This document shows positions 50,309 through 60,314 of a stretch of DNA of 64,000 bases, one piece after another; position 1 is the first letter of the stretch; each line of letters begins with the position of its first letter. A program made the translations under genes and the position numbers. This stretch comes from Streptomyces sp. Act143 (GTDB lineage Bacteria > Actinomycetota > Actinomycetes > Streptomycetales > Streptomycetaceae): assembly GCF_003143935.1 (NCBI RefSeq), contig NZ_QFRX01000001.1:5395393-5459392 (forward strand), read 5' to 3'. The notes under the pieces were generated by a model, which did no database searches, had not been told where the DNA came from, and saw only the letters and a program-made list of their open reading frames with translations.

Positions 50309-51097
50309 GTGAGTAACGAACCCATCACGCTGACCGCGGGCGACGCGGAGGTGACCGTACTGCCGGGCAGCGGCGGACGGATCGGCGGACTGCGGGTCGA
50401 CGGGGTCGAACTGCTGCGGCAGGGCGACCGTTTCGGCTGCTTCCCGATGGTGCCCTGGTGCGGGCGGATCAGGGACGGACGGTTCCGCGACGGGGCGACG
50501 GTCCAGCAGATGCCGCTGAACTCCCCGCCGCACGCCATCCACGGCACCGCCCGCGACGGCGCCTGGCGCCTCGCCCGCGCCACGGCCGACGAGGCCGTCA
50601 TCACGTACGACCTGGTCGAGCCGTGGCCCTACCCCGGCCGCGTCACCCAGGCCGTCGCCCTCACCCCGGACGCCCTGACGCTGACCATGTCCGTGGAGGC
50701 GTACGACTCCTCCTTCCCGGCCCAGATCGGCTGGCACCCGTGGTTCAACCGCAACCTCGGCGGCGAGGACGTCCGGGTCGCCTTCGCGGCCGGGTGGCAG
50801 GAGGAGCGCGGGGACGACCATCTGCCCACCGGCAACCGGATCGACCCCGAGCCCGGCCCCTGGGACGACTGCTTCGGCATGCCCGGCGGCGTCGACGTCA
50901 CCCTGACCTGGCCGGGGCAGCTGGAGCTGAAGGTCGCCAGCCGCGAGGAGTGGGTCGTCGTCTACGACGAGCAGGCCGAGGCCGTGTGCGTGGAGCCGCA
51001 GACCGGGCCGCCCAACGGGCTGAACACCCTGCCGCGCCTGGTCACGCTGCTGGAGCCGCTGGAAGCCGCGACCACCTGGAGCTGGCGGCGCCTCTAA
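50309..51097 (+). CDS. Aldose-1-epimerase-like protein
   Basis: 262 residues, galactose-mutarotase fold. PWCGRIRDGRF, HAIHGTARDGAW (with the catalytic-type His), QIGWHPWFNRNL (second His) and the C-terminal VCVEPQTGPPNGLN (the Glu region) are all family landmarks. It should interconvert anomers of an aldose or a phosphorylated sugar. GTG 50309; the pyrE gene begins 10 nt after its stop, so the two are in one operon. Confidence 0.85.
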   Translation: MSNEPITLTAGDAEVTVLPGSGGRIGGLRVDGVELLRQGDRFGCFPMVPWCGRIRDGRFRDGATVQQMPLNSPPHAIHGTARDGAWRLARATADEAVITYDLVEPWPYPGRVTQAVALTPDALTLTMSVEAYDSSFPAQIGWHPWFNRNLGGEDVRVAFAAGWQEERGDDHLPTGNRIDPEPGPWDDCFGMPGGVDVTLTWPGQLELKVASREEWVVVYDEQAEAVCVEPQTGPPNGLNTLPRLVTLLEPLEAATTWSWRRL

Positions 51098-51107
51098 GCT
51101 GGGCGGC

Positions 51108-51656
51108 ATGACGGACGTACGCGGCGCGCTGCTGCAGCAGATCAAGGACAAGGCCGTGGTGCACGGCAAGGTGACCCTGTCGTCGGGGCTGGAGGCGGAC
51201 TACTACGTCGACCTGCGGCGCATCACCCTCGACGGGGAGGCCGCCCCGCTGGTCGGGCAGGTGCTGCTCGACCTCACCGCCGACCTGGAGTTCGACGCGG
51301 TCGGCGGGCTGACGATGGGTGCCGACCCGGTCGCCGCGTCCATGCTGCACGCCGCCGCCGCCCGGGGACGGCGGCTGGACGCCTTCGTCGTCCGCAAGAC
51401 CGCCAAGGCGCACGGCCTGCAGCGCCGCGTCGAGGGCCCGGACATCGCGGGCCGCCGCGTCCTCGTCGTCGAGGACACCTCCACCACCGGCGGCTCCCCG
51501 CTGGCCGCGGTGGAGGCCGTGCGGGAGGCGGGCGCCGAGGTCGTCGCCGTCGCCACGATCGTCGACCGCGCCACCGGTGCCGCCGAGAAGATCGAACAGG
51601 GTGCCGGGGTGCCGTACCGGTTCGCCTTCTCCAAGGACGAGTTGGGCCTGGACTGA
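51108..51656 (+). CDS. pyrE: Orotate phosphoribosyltransferase
   Basis: 182 residues. Transfers ribose-5-phosphate from PRPP to orotate, giving OMP in pyrimidine synthesis. The PRPP-binding motif is VLVVEDTSTTGGSPLAAV (~120-137), with VVRKTAKAHG (catalytic Lys loop) and GLTMGADPVA. ATG start 10 nt after the epimerase gene. Normal length for actinobacterial PyrE. Confidence 0.95.
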   Translation: MTDVRGALLQQIKDKAVVHGKVTLSSGLEADYYVDLRRITLDGEAAPLVGQVLLDLTADLEFDAVGGLTMGADPVAASMLHAAAARGRRLDAFVVRKTAKAHGLQRRVEGPDIAGRRVLVVEDTSTTGGSPLAAVEAVREAGAEVVAVATIVDRATGAAEKIEQGAGVPYRFAFSKDELGLD

Positions 51657-51810
51657 AAGGGACCGACAACCGGGACTTATGGCCGCTCGGAGCATCTCGG
51701 TTCGTCTGGAAAGATGGGGCCCGACGACGACGTCGCACCCCCACACCAAGGTCTAGGTCAGGGCCGTAAGCACGTAGTACGCCAACCCGCACACTCCAAG
51801 GAGCGGACAG

Positions 51811-52833
<1,023 letters not shown>

Positions 52834-52857
52834 CCCGTAGTCCTGCGTCGTATGCGG

Positions 52858-52885
52858 TGAGCCCGGTGCCTCGGCGCCGGGCTCA
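52858..52885 (+). terminator. Terminator after fba
   Basis: TGAGCCCGGTGCC pairs with GGCGCCGGGCTCA (13 positions with one G-T pair), 24 nt past the fba stop, followed by CTGTTT. Confidence 0.75.
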
Positions 52886-52901
52886 CTGTTTACTGGGGGG
52901 C

Positions 52902-54386
52902 ATGGCGGACGTCCGGCTGGCCTCGGTGCAGGGCAAGTGGATCCTGCTCACCACCGTGCTCGGCTCCAGCATGGCGATGCTGGACTCGACCGTCGTCAAC
53001 GTGGCGCTCCCGCGCATCGGCCGGGATCTCGGCGCCGACCTCGCCGCGCTGCAGTGGACGGTCAACGCGTACACGCTGACGCTGGCCGGGCTGATCCTGC
53101 TCGGTGGTTCGCTGGGGGACCGGTACGGGCGGCGCAAGGTCTTCGTCGTCGGTGTGGTGTGGTTCGCGACGGCCTCACTGCTGTGCGGGCTCGCCCCGAA
53201 CGTCGGGGTGCTGATCGGGGCGCGGGCGCTGCAAGGCGTGGGCGGGGCGCTCCTCACCCCCGGGTCCCTGGCGCTGATCCAGGCCTCCTTCCATCCCGAC
53301 GACCGGGGCCGGGCGGTCGGCCTGTGGTCCGGCTTCGGTGGCATCGGGGCGGCCGTCGGACCGTTCCTGGGCGGCTGGCTGGTGGACGGGCCCGGCTGGC
53401 GCTGGGTGTTCCTGCTGAACGTCCCGCTGGCGCTGCTCTGCGCCCCCATCGCCGTACGGCACGTCCCCGAGTCGGACGGGGGCACCTCCCGCTCGGCCGG
53501 AGCCGGGAGCGGAGGAGCCCGCCGGCACGCCGGTTTCGACGTGCTGGGCGCGCTGCTGGGGGCGCTCGCGCTGGCGCTGGTGACGTACGCGCTGATCGAG
53601 GGGGACTGGATCACGGCGGTGCTCGGCGTGGGCGCCGGCGTCGCCTTCGGGTACGTCGAGAAGCGGCGGCCGGACCCGATGATGCCGCTCGGGATCTTCG
53701 CGTCCCGGCAGTTCACGGCCGTCAACCTGGTCACCCTGTGCGTCTACGCGGCCATCAGCGGCTTCTTCTTCCTCGCCGCGCTCCAGCTCCAGGTCGTCGC
53801 CGGTTACTCGGCCCTCGGCGCCGGTACGGCACTGCTGCCGACCACCGTGATGATGCTGCTGTTCTCCGCCCGCTCCGGCGCGCTCGCGGACCGGATCAGC
53901 CCGCGCATCCCGCTCACCGTCGGCCCGCTGCTGTGCGCGGTCGGGATGCTGCTGATGCTGCGGGTCGGGCCGGACGCGCACTACGTCGCCGACGTGCTGC
54001 CCGCCCTGCTGGTCCTCGGCCTCGGCATGGTCGCCCTGGTCGCCCCGCTCACCGCGACCGTGCTGGCCTCGGTGGACGTGGCCCGGGCGGGGCTGGCCAG
54101 CGGTATCAACAACGCGGCGGCCCGGGCGGCCGGGCTGATCGCGGTGGCGGCGCTGCCGATGATCGCCGGGATGGGCGAGGAGGCGTACCGGACGCCGGGG
54201 GCCTTCGACGACGCGTTCGGGCGGGCGATGGTGGTGTGCGCGGGGGCGATGATCGTGGGGGCGGCGGTCGCCTTCACGACCGTACGGGCGCTGCCGCCGG
54301 ACTGCACCCGCCCCGAGTGCCTGCACCACGGCTCCGTCACGGCTCCGCCGCTGGAGGGGCAGCGGACGCGCGGGAGACTGGCGTAG
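52902..54386 (+). CDS. MFS transporter, DHA2 (14-segment) drug-efflux type
   Basis: 494 residues with 14 predicted membrane segments. MAMLDSTVVNVALPRIGRDL is motif C/D1 of the DHA2 family and LGDRYGRRKVFVVG is motif A. ALQGVGGALLTPGSLALI and WRWVFLLNVPLAL are further DHA2 landmarks. Substrate unknown; family members export drugs or dyes using the proton gradient. ATG 52902 is preferred over the frame start at 52857, which lies in the fba terminator. Confidence 0.9.
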   Translation: MADVRLASVQGKWILLTTVLGSSMAMLDSTVVNVALPRIGRDLGADLAALQWTVNAYTLTLAGLILLGGSLGDRYGRRKVFVVGVVWFATASLLCGLAPNVGVLIGARALQGVGGALLTPGSLALIQASFHPDDRGRAVGLWSGFGGIGAAVGPFLGGWLVDGPGWRWVFLLNVPLALLCAPIAVRHVPESDGGTSRSAGAGSGGARRHAGFDVLGALLGALALALVTYALIEGDWITAVLGVGAGVAFGYVEKRRPDPMMPLGIFASRQFTAVNLVTLCVYAAISGFFFLAALQLQVVAGYSALGAGTALLPTTVMMLLFSARSGALADRISPRIPLTVGPLLCAVGMLLMLRVGPDAHYVADVLPALLVLGLGMVALVAPLTATVLASVDVARAGLASGINNAAARAAGLIAVAALPMIAGMGEEAYRTPGAFDDAFGRAMVVCAGAMIVGAAVAFTTVRALPPDCTRPECLHHGSVTAPPLEGQRTRGRLA

Positions 54387-54398
54387 GAGACTGGGGGC

Positions 54399-54812
54399 AT
54401 GTCGATTCACGAGAACCTCCTCGGGGGCCCGCCCCCGACCCACCTCCCCGACGACCCCGAGCCCCGCGAGCTCCTGGCGAACGGCACGGCCCCCGCGGAC
54501 GTGGCCGCGAAGTACCCCACCTCCTCGCTGGCCTGGGCCCAGCTGGCCGACGAGGCGTTCGAGCGGGGCAGCGTCGTGGAGTCGTACGCCTATGCCCGTA
54601 CGGGCTACCACCGCGGCCTGGACTCGCTGCGCCGCAACGGCTGGAAGGGCCACGGCCCGGTCCCCTGGGAGCACGAGCCGAACCGCGGCTTCCTGCGCGC
54701 CCTGCACGCCCTCGCCCGCGCCGCCGGGTCGATCGGTGAGCAGGAGGAGTACGAGCGCTGCAGCCAGTTCCTGAAGGACTCCTCGCCCACGGCGGCACAG
54801 ACGCTGGGCTGA
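54399..54812 (+). CDS. DUF3151 protein
   Basis: 137 residues, cytoplasmic. PREYPTSSLAWAQLADEAF-like sequence (AAKYPTSSLAWAQLADEAFERG), SYAYARTGYHRGLDSLRRNGWKG and GPVPWEHEPNRGFLRALHALARAA are the conserved blocks of the actinobacterial DUF3151 family, a helical repeat-like protein without known function. ATG 12 nt after the MFS stop, so probably cotranscribed. Confidence 0.88.
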   Translation: MSIHENLLGGPPPTHLPDDPEPRELLANGTAPADVAAKYPTSSLAWAQLADEAFERGSVVESYAYARTGYHRGLDSLRRNGWKGHGPVPWEHEPNRGFLRALHALARAAGSIGEQEEYERCSQFLKDSSPTAAQTLG

Positions 54813-54965
54813 CCTGCCGCGACACACTGTGCGGGCCCGGCTGTGATCCAGTCGGGCCTTGCGCGCCACGGGGGTGACGGCTGAGGATTCGGGTGGGGAC
54901 CGGGGCCCCCGTGTCGGTAACGGCAGGGGCGGACCGCTACCCGGAGTACACAACAGGAGACAGCG

Positions 54966-55805
54966 ATGTCCCACGAGGCTCACGAGAAAACGGAGCCCGA
55001 GACCCCGCATCTCGACTTCGAAGGCACGACGCCGTACGAGGACTACGTCAAGGCGGACGTGCTCACCCACCTCCAGCACACCCTCTCCGACGATCCCGGA
55101 GAGATGGTCTTCCTGGTCACGACCCAGGTGATGGAGCTGTGGTTCACGGTCATCGTCCATGAGTGGGAGACCGCGGCGCGGGCGCTGCGCTCCGACGACG
55201 TGCCCGTCGCGGTCGACGCGCTGAAGCGTTCCGTACGGGAACTGGAGGCGCTGAACGCCTCCTGGCGGCCGCTCGGCCAGCTCACCCCGGCGCAGTTCAA
55301 CTCGTACCGGGGGGCTTTGGGCGAGGGTTCGGGCTTCCAGTCGGCGATGTACCGGCGGATGGAGTTCCTGCTCGGCGAGAAGTCGGCGTCCATGCTCGTC
55401 CCGCACCGCGGCGCGCCGCGGGTGCACGCCGAACTGGAGAAGGCGCTGCACGAGCCGAGCCTGTACGACGAGGTGCTGCGGCTGCTGGCCCGGCGCGGGC
55501 ATCCGATCCCGGCCACCGTGCTGGCGCGTGACGTGTCGCAGCGGTACGAGCCGTCGGCGGAGGTGGAGGCGGTCTGGACCGACCTCTACTCCGGAGACGG
55601 CAATGCTGAACTCGCCCGGCTGGGCGAGGCGTTGACGGACGTCGCCGAGCTGGTGTGGCGGTGGCGCAACGACCACCTGGTGGCCACGCGGCGCGCGATG
55701 GGCGCCAAGGCGGGCACGGGTGGCTCCGCCGGGGTGGCCTGGCTGGAGAAGCGGGCCCAGAAGAACGTGTTCCCCGAGTTGTGGACGGCGCGGTCGCATG
55801 TCTGA
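54966..55805 (+). CDS. kynA: Tryptophan 2,3-dioxygenase
   Basis: 279 residues. Opens the indole ring of L-Trp to N-formylkynurenine using heme and O2. VFLVTTQVMELWFTVIVHEWE (distal pocket), NASWRPLGQLTPAQFNSYR (FxxYR-like substrate motif) and WRWRNDHLVATRRAMGAKAGTGGSAG (proximal heme His) are present. Strong GGAGA site. It overlaps kynU by 8 nt; the two form a catabolic unit. Confidence 0.95.
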   Translation: MSHEAHEKTEPETPHLDFEGTTPYEDYVKADVLTHLQHTLSDDPGEMVFLVTTQVMELWFTVIVHEWETAARALRSDDVPVAVDALKRSVRELEALNASWRPLGQLTPAQFNSYRGALGEGSGFQSAMYRRMEFLLGEKSASMLVPHRGAPRVHAELEKALHEPSLYDEVLRLLARRGHPIPATVLARDVSQRYEPSAEVEAVWTDLYSGDGNAELARLGEALTDVAELVWRWRNDHLVATRRAMGAKAGTGGSAGVAWLEKRAQKNVFPELWTARSHV

Positions 55806-57081
55806 ACTGGCGCTGCGGGCGCAGAAGTTGGACGCCGACGACGAACTGGCCGAGGTGCGTGGGCGGTTCGTCCTCGACGAGGTCGTCTACCTGGACGGCA
55901 ACTCGCTGGGCGCGCTGCCCGCCGCCGTCCCCGGACGCGTGGCTGACGTCGTACGGCGGCAGTGGGGCGAGCTGCGCATCCGGTCCTGGGACGAGAGCGG
56001 CTGGTGGACGGCGCCCGAACGGATCGGCGACCGGATCGCTCCGCTGGTGGGGGCGGCGGCCGGGCAGATCGTGGTCGGGGACTCGACAAGTGTCAATGTC
56101 TTCAAGGCACTTGTGGGGGCGGTGCGGCTGGCGGGTGGGCCTTCTGGCGGTTCGTCTGCTGATTCGGTTGCGGGTTCGTCTGCCGGTTCTGCCGCCGGTT
56201 CTGTGGTCGGTTCTGTGGTCGGTTCCTCTGCCGGTCGGGACGAGATCGTCGTCGATGCGACCACCTTCCCGACCGACGGGTACATCGCCGAGTCGGCGGC
56301 GAGGATGACCGGGTGCACGCTGCGTCCGGTGACGCCGGACGAGGTGCCGGGGGTGCTGAGCGAGCGCACGGCTGCGGTGCTCCTGAACCACGTCGACTAC
56401 CGTACGGGCCGTCTGCACGACCTGCCGTCGCTCACGGCCGCGGTGCACGCGGCGGGCGCCGTGGCGGTCTGGGACCTGTGCCACAGCGCGGGCGCGCTGC
56501 CGGTCGGACTCGACGAGCACGGCGTCGACCTGGCGGTGGGCTGTACGTACAAGTACCTGAACGGCGGCCCGGGTGCACCGGCGTACCTGTATGTGCGCTC
56601 CGACCTCCAGGACCGCTTCGACTCGCCGCTGCCGGGCTGGAACTCGCACGCGGAGCCCTTCGGCATGAGGTCCGCGTACGAACCGGCGGCGGGCGCGCTG
56701 CGCGGGCGCGTCGGTACGCCGGACATCCTGTCGATGCTGGCTCTGGAGGCGGCACTTGACGTCTGGGACGGAGTGTCGATCGAGGCGGTGCGGGCCAAGT
56801 CCCTCGCCCTGACCGACTTCTTCCTGGAGTGCGTGGCCGCGTATGCGCCCGCGGGGCGGGTGGAGTCGGTGACGCCGGCGGCACACGCGGAGCGCGGCAG
56901 CCAGGTGGCGTTGCGGTGCGACGACGCCGGGGACGTCATGAAGCGGCTGATCGAGCGGGGCGTGGTCGGGGACTTCCGCCACCCGGACGTGCTGCGCTTC
57001 GGGTTCACGCCGCTGTACGTCGGCTTCAGCGAAGTGGAGCGGGCGGCAAGGGTGTTGGGGGAGATCCTGGCCGCCGGCTAG
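55798..57081 (+). CDS. kynU: Kynureninase with a low-complexity insertion
   Basis: 427 residues. PLP enzyme cleaving kynurenine to anthranilate and alanine. VYLDGNSLGALP (N-terminal), WDLCHSAGALP and VGCTYKYLNGGPGAPAYLY (with the PLP Lys in YKYLNGG) are conserved. An unusual insertion of about 30 residues (about 112-142: PSGGSSADSVAGSSAGSAAG and more) lies where relatives have only a few residues before the DEIVVDATTFPTDGY block. It is built from repeats of GGTTCTGTGGTCGGTTCTG-like DNA, so it probably arose by slippage. ATG overlaps the kynA end. The stop (TAG 57079-57081) shares its CTAG with the stop of the convergent TetR gene. Confidence 0.94.
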   Translation: MSELALRAQKLDADDELAEVRGRFVLDEVVYLDGNSLGALPAAVPGRVADVVRRQWGELRIRSWDESGWWTAPERIGDRIAPLVGAAAGQIVVGDSTSVNVFKALVGAVRLAGGPSGGSSADSVAGSSAGSAAGSVVGSVVGSSAGRDEIVVDATTFPTDGYIAESAARMTGCTLRPVTPDEVPGVLSERTAAVLLNHVDYRTGRLHDLPSLTAAVHAAGAVAVWDLCHSAGALPVGLDEHGVDLAVGCTYKYLNGGPGAPAYLYVRSDLQDRFDSPLPGWNSHAEPFGMRSAYEPAAGALRGRVGTPDILSMLALEAALDVWDGVSIEAVRAKSLALTDFFLECVAAYAPAGRVESVTPAAHAERGSQVALRCDDAGDVMKRLIERGVVGDFRHPDVLRFGFTPLYVGFSEVERAARVLGEILAAG

Positions 57082-57683
57082 CTCGTTCTGTACACCCCCG
57101 CCGTCGCGGCGGCGTGCGCGGCTCGCGCCGCGCGGTCGGCCGCGGCGGGGGTCGGGGGCGTTCCGGTGGTGAGGAGCGTGTAGTAGAGCGGTGCGGACAC
57201 GGCTCGTACGACCTCCTTCGCGTCCGTGCCGACGGGCAACTCCCCACGCCGTACGCTCTGTTCGACGCAGGGCGCCCATTCGGCGACCCGGATGTCGTAG
57301 AACCGCCGCAGGGCCTGTGCCGTGCGTTCGTCGCAGGTGGCCGCGGCGATCACCGCGCGGAACAGGGCGCCCTGGCGGGGATCGGCGAGGGTGCGCTGCA
57401 CGAGGCGGGCGTTGGCCTTCAGGTCGTTGAGAACGTTGCCGGTCTCCTCGCGGGGCAGGGACTGTTCGGCCATGTCGGCGAGGAGGTCGGCGACCAGACC
57501 GGTGACCGAGCCCCAGCGCCGGTACACGGTGGTCTTGCCGACGTCGGCGCGGCGGGCCACGTCGGCGAGGTCGAGACGGTCGAAACCGTGCTCGGCGAGG
57601 ACATCACCGGCCGCCCGCAGCACGGCCGTGCGGACACGGGCGGTACGCCCTCCGGGACGCACGGTGCCGGGTTCGGCGGACAT
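57078..57683 (-). CDS. TetR-family regulator
   Basis: 201 residues. N-terminal helix-turn-helix TAVLRAAGDVLAEHGFDRLDLADVARRADVGKTTVYRRWGS; C-terminal TetR-like ligand domain with LVQRTLADPRQGALFRAVIAAATCDERTAQALRRFY. ATG 57683 with a GGAGG site is preferred to 57695. It is convergent with kynU and divergent from the putative kynurenine formamidase, so it probably regulates that gene (inference). The ligand is not known. Confidence 0.88.
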   Translation of the reverse strand: MSAEPGTVRPGGRTARVRTAVLRAAGDVLAEHGFDRLDLADVARRADVGKTTVYRRWGSVTGLVADLLADMAEQSLPREETGNVLNDLKANARLVQRTLADPRQGALFRAVIAAATCDERTAQALRRFYDIRVAEWAPCVEQSVRRGELPVGTDAKEVVRAVSAPLYYTLLTTGTPPTPAAADRAARAAHAAATAGVYRTS

Positions 57684-57735
57684 ATCGGCCTCCATGGTGA
57701 CGTTCGGGGTGTCCGGTGGGGGACAGTCGGGGGGC

Positions 57736-57830
57736 GGTCGGGGTGACCGGCGGGGGCGGGTCGGGGTGTTCGGCGGGGGGCGGTCGGGGTGACCGGCGGG
57801 GGCGGTCGGGGTGTTCGGCAGGGGATGGTC
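57736..57830. repeat. GC-rich tandem repeat between tetR and the hydrolase gene
   Basis: Two near-copies of a ~45-nt unit (GGTCGGGGTGACCGGCGGGG... then GGTCGGGGTGTTCGGC...), with a partial third copy (GGTCGGGGGACGG). They occupy the 5' part of the 323-bp divergent intergenic region; the rest, 57840-58006, shows no gene. Confidence 0.7.
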
Positions 57831-58006
57831 GGGGGACGGTCGTGCGAGATGGTCGTGCCAGGCGGTCCAGCGTAACGAAACAGCAGAACCGTTTAACCCT
57901 CACCGAGCGTGACATCCGTGTGTCCGCGCACGTCACGGGCCTGATACCGTCCCCGCCAACAGTCGAATTCTCGTCCAAATGCGTTTCATCGCTGAGAGGT
58001 TGGAGC

Positions 58007-58894
58007 ATGCCCGACGACTCCGCAGCAGCCCGGGCCGCCGCCGAGGAGGAGTCGGCGTTCTCCCACCCGGCCGTCGACCCCGACGTCAGCTCCGCGTACG
58101 GCGACCACCCCGACCAGGTGATCGACTTCTACACCCCCAGGAGTGAGATCCCGGCCGGGGCGCTCGCCCCGCTGGTGGTCGTGCTGCACGGGGGCGCGTG
58201 GCGGGCGCCGTACGACCGGCGGCACATCACTCCGTTCGCGGACTATCTGGCGAGGCGGGGGTTCGCCGTGGCCAACGTGGAGTACCGGCGGGGGGCGTTG
58301 CTGCCGGGGCAGGACGCCTCCGGCGGGCCGGTCGCCGGGCGGTGGCCGGACACGTTCGACGACGTGGCCGCGGCGATGGACGCGCTGCCCGCACTCGTAC
58401 GGGACGCTCTCCCGCAGGCCGACCCGCGCCGCACGGTGATCACCGGGCACTCGGCCGGCGGACACCTGGCGCTGTGGGCCGCCGCCCGGCACTTGCTTCC
58501 GCAGGACGCCGCGTGGCGCACCGACCGTCCCGCCCCGCTGCGGGGTGTGGTCGCGCTCGCCCCGATCGCCGACTTCGCGATGGCCGGGAAGCTGGACGTG
58601 TGCGGGGGTGCCGCGCTGCAACTCCTCGGCGGCGAGGAACACTTCGCGTCCCGTCAGCCGTACGCCGACCCGGCGCTGCTGCTGCCGACGGGCATCGCGA
58701 CGACGCTGGTGCAGGGCCGGACCGACGACGTGGTGCCGCAGGCGGTGGCCGAGGCGTACGCGGACGCGGCGGCGAAGGCGGGGGAGGTGGTGGGGGTGAC
58801 GTTGCTGGAGGACGTCGGCCACTTCCCGCTGATCGATCCGGCGGCGGACGCGTGTGCGGTGGTGGCGGAGGAGATCGCGCAGTTGGCCTGGTGA
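58007..58894 (+). CDS. Alpha/beta hydrolase, probable kynurenine formamidase
   Basis: 295 residues. VVVLHGGAWRAPYDRR carries the HGGxW oxyanion motif of the esterase/lipase and arylformamidase group; the nucleophile is in ITGHSAGGHLALW (~147); Asp in GRTDDVVP and His in DVGHFPLID complete the triad. Converting N-formylkynurenine to kynurenine is inferred because kynA and kynU are adjacent and no other formamidase is in view; this is the HGGxW hydrolase type, not the metal-dependent KynB type. ATG 58007 with a GAGAGG site. Confidence 0.75.
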   Translation: MPDDSAAARAAAEEESAFSHPAVDPDVSSAYGDHPDQVIDFYTPRSEIPAGALAPLVVVLHGGAWRAPYDRRHITPFADYLARRGFAVANVEYRRGALLPGQDASGGPVAGRWPDTFDDVAAAMDALPALVRDALPQADPRRTVITGHSAGGHLALWAAARHLLPQDAAWRTDRPAPLRGVVALAPIADFAMAGKLDVCGGAALQLLGGEEHFASRQPYADPALLLPTGIATTLVQGRTDDVVPQAVAEAYADAAAKAGEVVGVTLLEDVGHFPLIDPAADACAVVAEEIAQLAW

Positions 58895-59033
58895 CCCGCC
58901 CCTGTTCATACCCGTAGTACTTGAGAGCTACGGCGGATGTGAGCTCCCCGGCGGGACGCGGACGACGCGTCCCGATCCGTAGTTTCCCAGTCAGTTGAGC
59001 CCGAGGGACGGGCGGACCGGGAGGGGGACGGAC

Positions 59034-60314
59034 ATGGGGCTCTTGAGCAACCGGCGCGACTTGCGGGCGATCATGCGCGGCTGTGGCTGCGGGGAGTCTT
59101 GCCGCACGGGGGGTGCGGGTGGTGCGAGTGGCTGCGGGGAGTCTTGCCGCACGGGTGGTACGGGCGGTGCGGGTGGCTGGGGTGGCTCTGGCGGTTCGGG
59201 TGGTCTAGGGGGCTCGGGTGGCCCGGGTGGCCCGGACGGTTCGGGCGGTTCGGGCGGTTCGGATGGTTCGGGAGGCTCGGGTGGTCTGGGTGGGCGCAGT
59301 GGCGCCCTGCGAGTGCGGGCGAGCGAAACGCCCCCGCCCGCACCGCCACCTCGCCGCACCCACAAATGGCGTCGAGCCGTCCTCGCCGCTCTCATCACCG
59401 GCGCCGTGGTGCTCCCCCTCTCCGCCGCGGCCCGCCCCGAGATCCCGGCCCCACCCCCGGCAGCCCTCCCCCCGCTGACGGCCTCGACTCTGGACACGGC
59501 GTACGCGGCCAACAGAGCCAACGCCGCCGAAGCCGCCCGGATGGCCGCCGCCCACGGCGACACGCACCGAGCCGCGGCCGACCGGGCCATGGCCGCCCGC
59601 TCCCGCCACCTCCTCCACTTCGACGGCCGTGGCCAGGGCCAAGCCATAGAGGCCTTCGGCGACTTGGCCCACACCGACCACATCGCCGTCCTCATCCCCG
59701 GCTCCGACACCTCCCTCGACACCTACGACCGCTTCCGCACCGAGGCGACGGCCCTGCAACGCGAGCTGAACCGCGCCGACACCCGTACCGCCGCCGGCAC
59801 GACTGTCATCGCCTGGCTCGGCTACAAGACCCCGGACACCATCAGCGCCACGGTCACGACCACCGGCAGAGCCGACGAAGCCGCCCCGCGGCTAAGGGAG
59901 TTCATACGCCGGCTGCACGGCATCGCCGACCGGCACGCCACCGTTTCTCTCCTGTGCCACTCCTACGGCTCGGTCGTCTGCGCCCGCGCCGCCACCGGCC
60001 TGGACGTGACCGACCTCGTGCTCCTCGGCAGCCCCGGCACCGGCGCCGACACCGCCGCGGCCCTGCACACCCGCGCCCGCGTCTGGGCGGCCCGCGGTAC
60101 CGACGACTGGGTGGCGCAAGTCCCGCACATCAGAACGGACTTCTTCGGCACGACCGTCGGATTCGGCACCGATCCCATGTCCCCGTCCTTCGGCGCGAGC
60201 GTCTTCGCGGCGGGCGACGGCGGTCACAGCGACTACTACGACCCCGGCTCGGTCTCCGTGGCCAACCTGGCCCGGATCGTCCTGGGCGAGACCTCGGAGG
60301 TCACCCGTGCGTGA
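59034..60314 (+). CDS. DUF1023-type alpha/beta hydrolase with Gly-rich N-terminus
   Basis: 426 residues. The first ~95 residues are a low-complexity Gly/Ser stretch (two copies of GCGESCRTGG, then GGSGG repeats) with four Cys. A membrane anchor (AVLAALITGAVVLPLSAAA, ~113-131) follows. The external domain has ATVSLLCHSYGSVVCARA (nucleophile Ser) and HIAVLIPGSDTSLDTYDRF, as in DUF1023 proteins, and GDGGHSDYY with the catalytic His. Strong GGGAGGGGG site. The Gly-rich part may be a translated repeat expansion. It overlaps the acyltransferase gene by 8 nt. Confidence 0.78.
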   Translation: MGLLSNRRDLRAIMRGCGCGESCRTGGAGGASGCGESCRTGGTGGAGGWGGSGGSGGLGGSGGPGGPDGSGGSGGSDGSGGSGGLGGRSGALRVRASETPPPAPPPRRTHKWRRAVLAALITGAVVLPLSAAARPEIPAPPPAALPPLTASTLDTAYAANRANAAEAARMAAAHGDTHRAAADRAMAARSRHLLHFDGRGQGQAIEAFGDLAHTDHIAVLIPGSDTSLDTYDRFRTEATALQRELNRADTRTAAGTTVIAWLGYKTPDTISATVTTTGRADEAAPRLREFIRRLHGIADRHATVSLLCHSYGSVVCARAATGLDVTDLVLLGSPGTGADTAAALHTRARVWAARGTDDWVAQVPHIRTDFFGTTVGFGTDPMSPSFGASVFAAGDGGHSDYYDPGSVSVANLARIVLGETSEVTRA

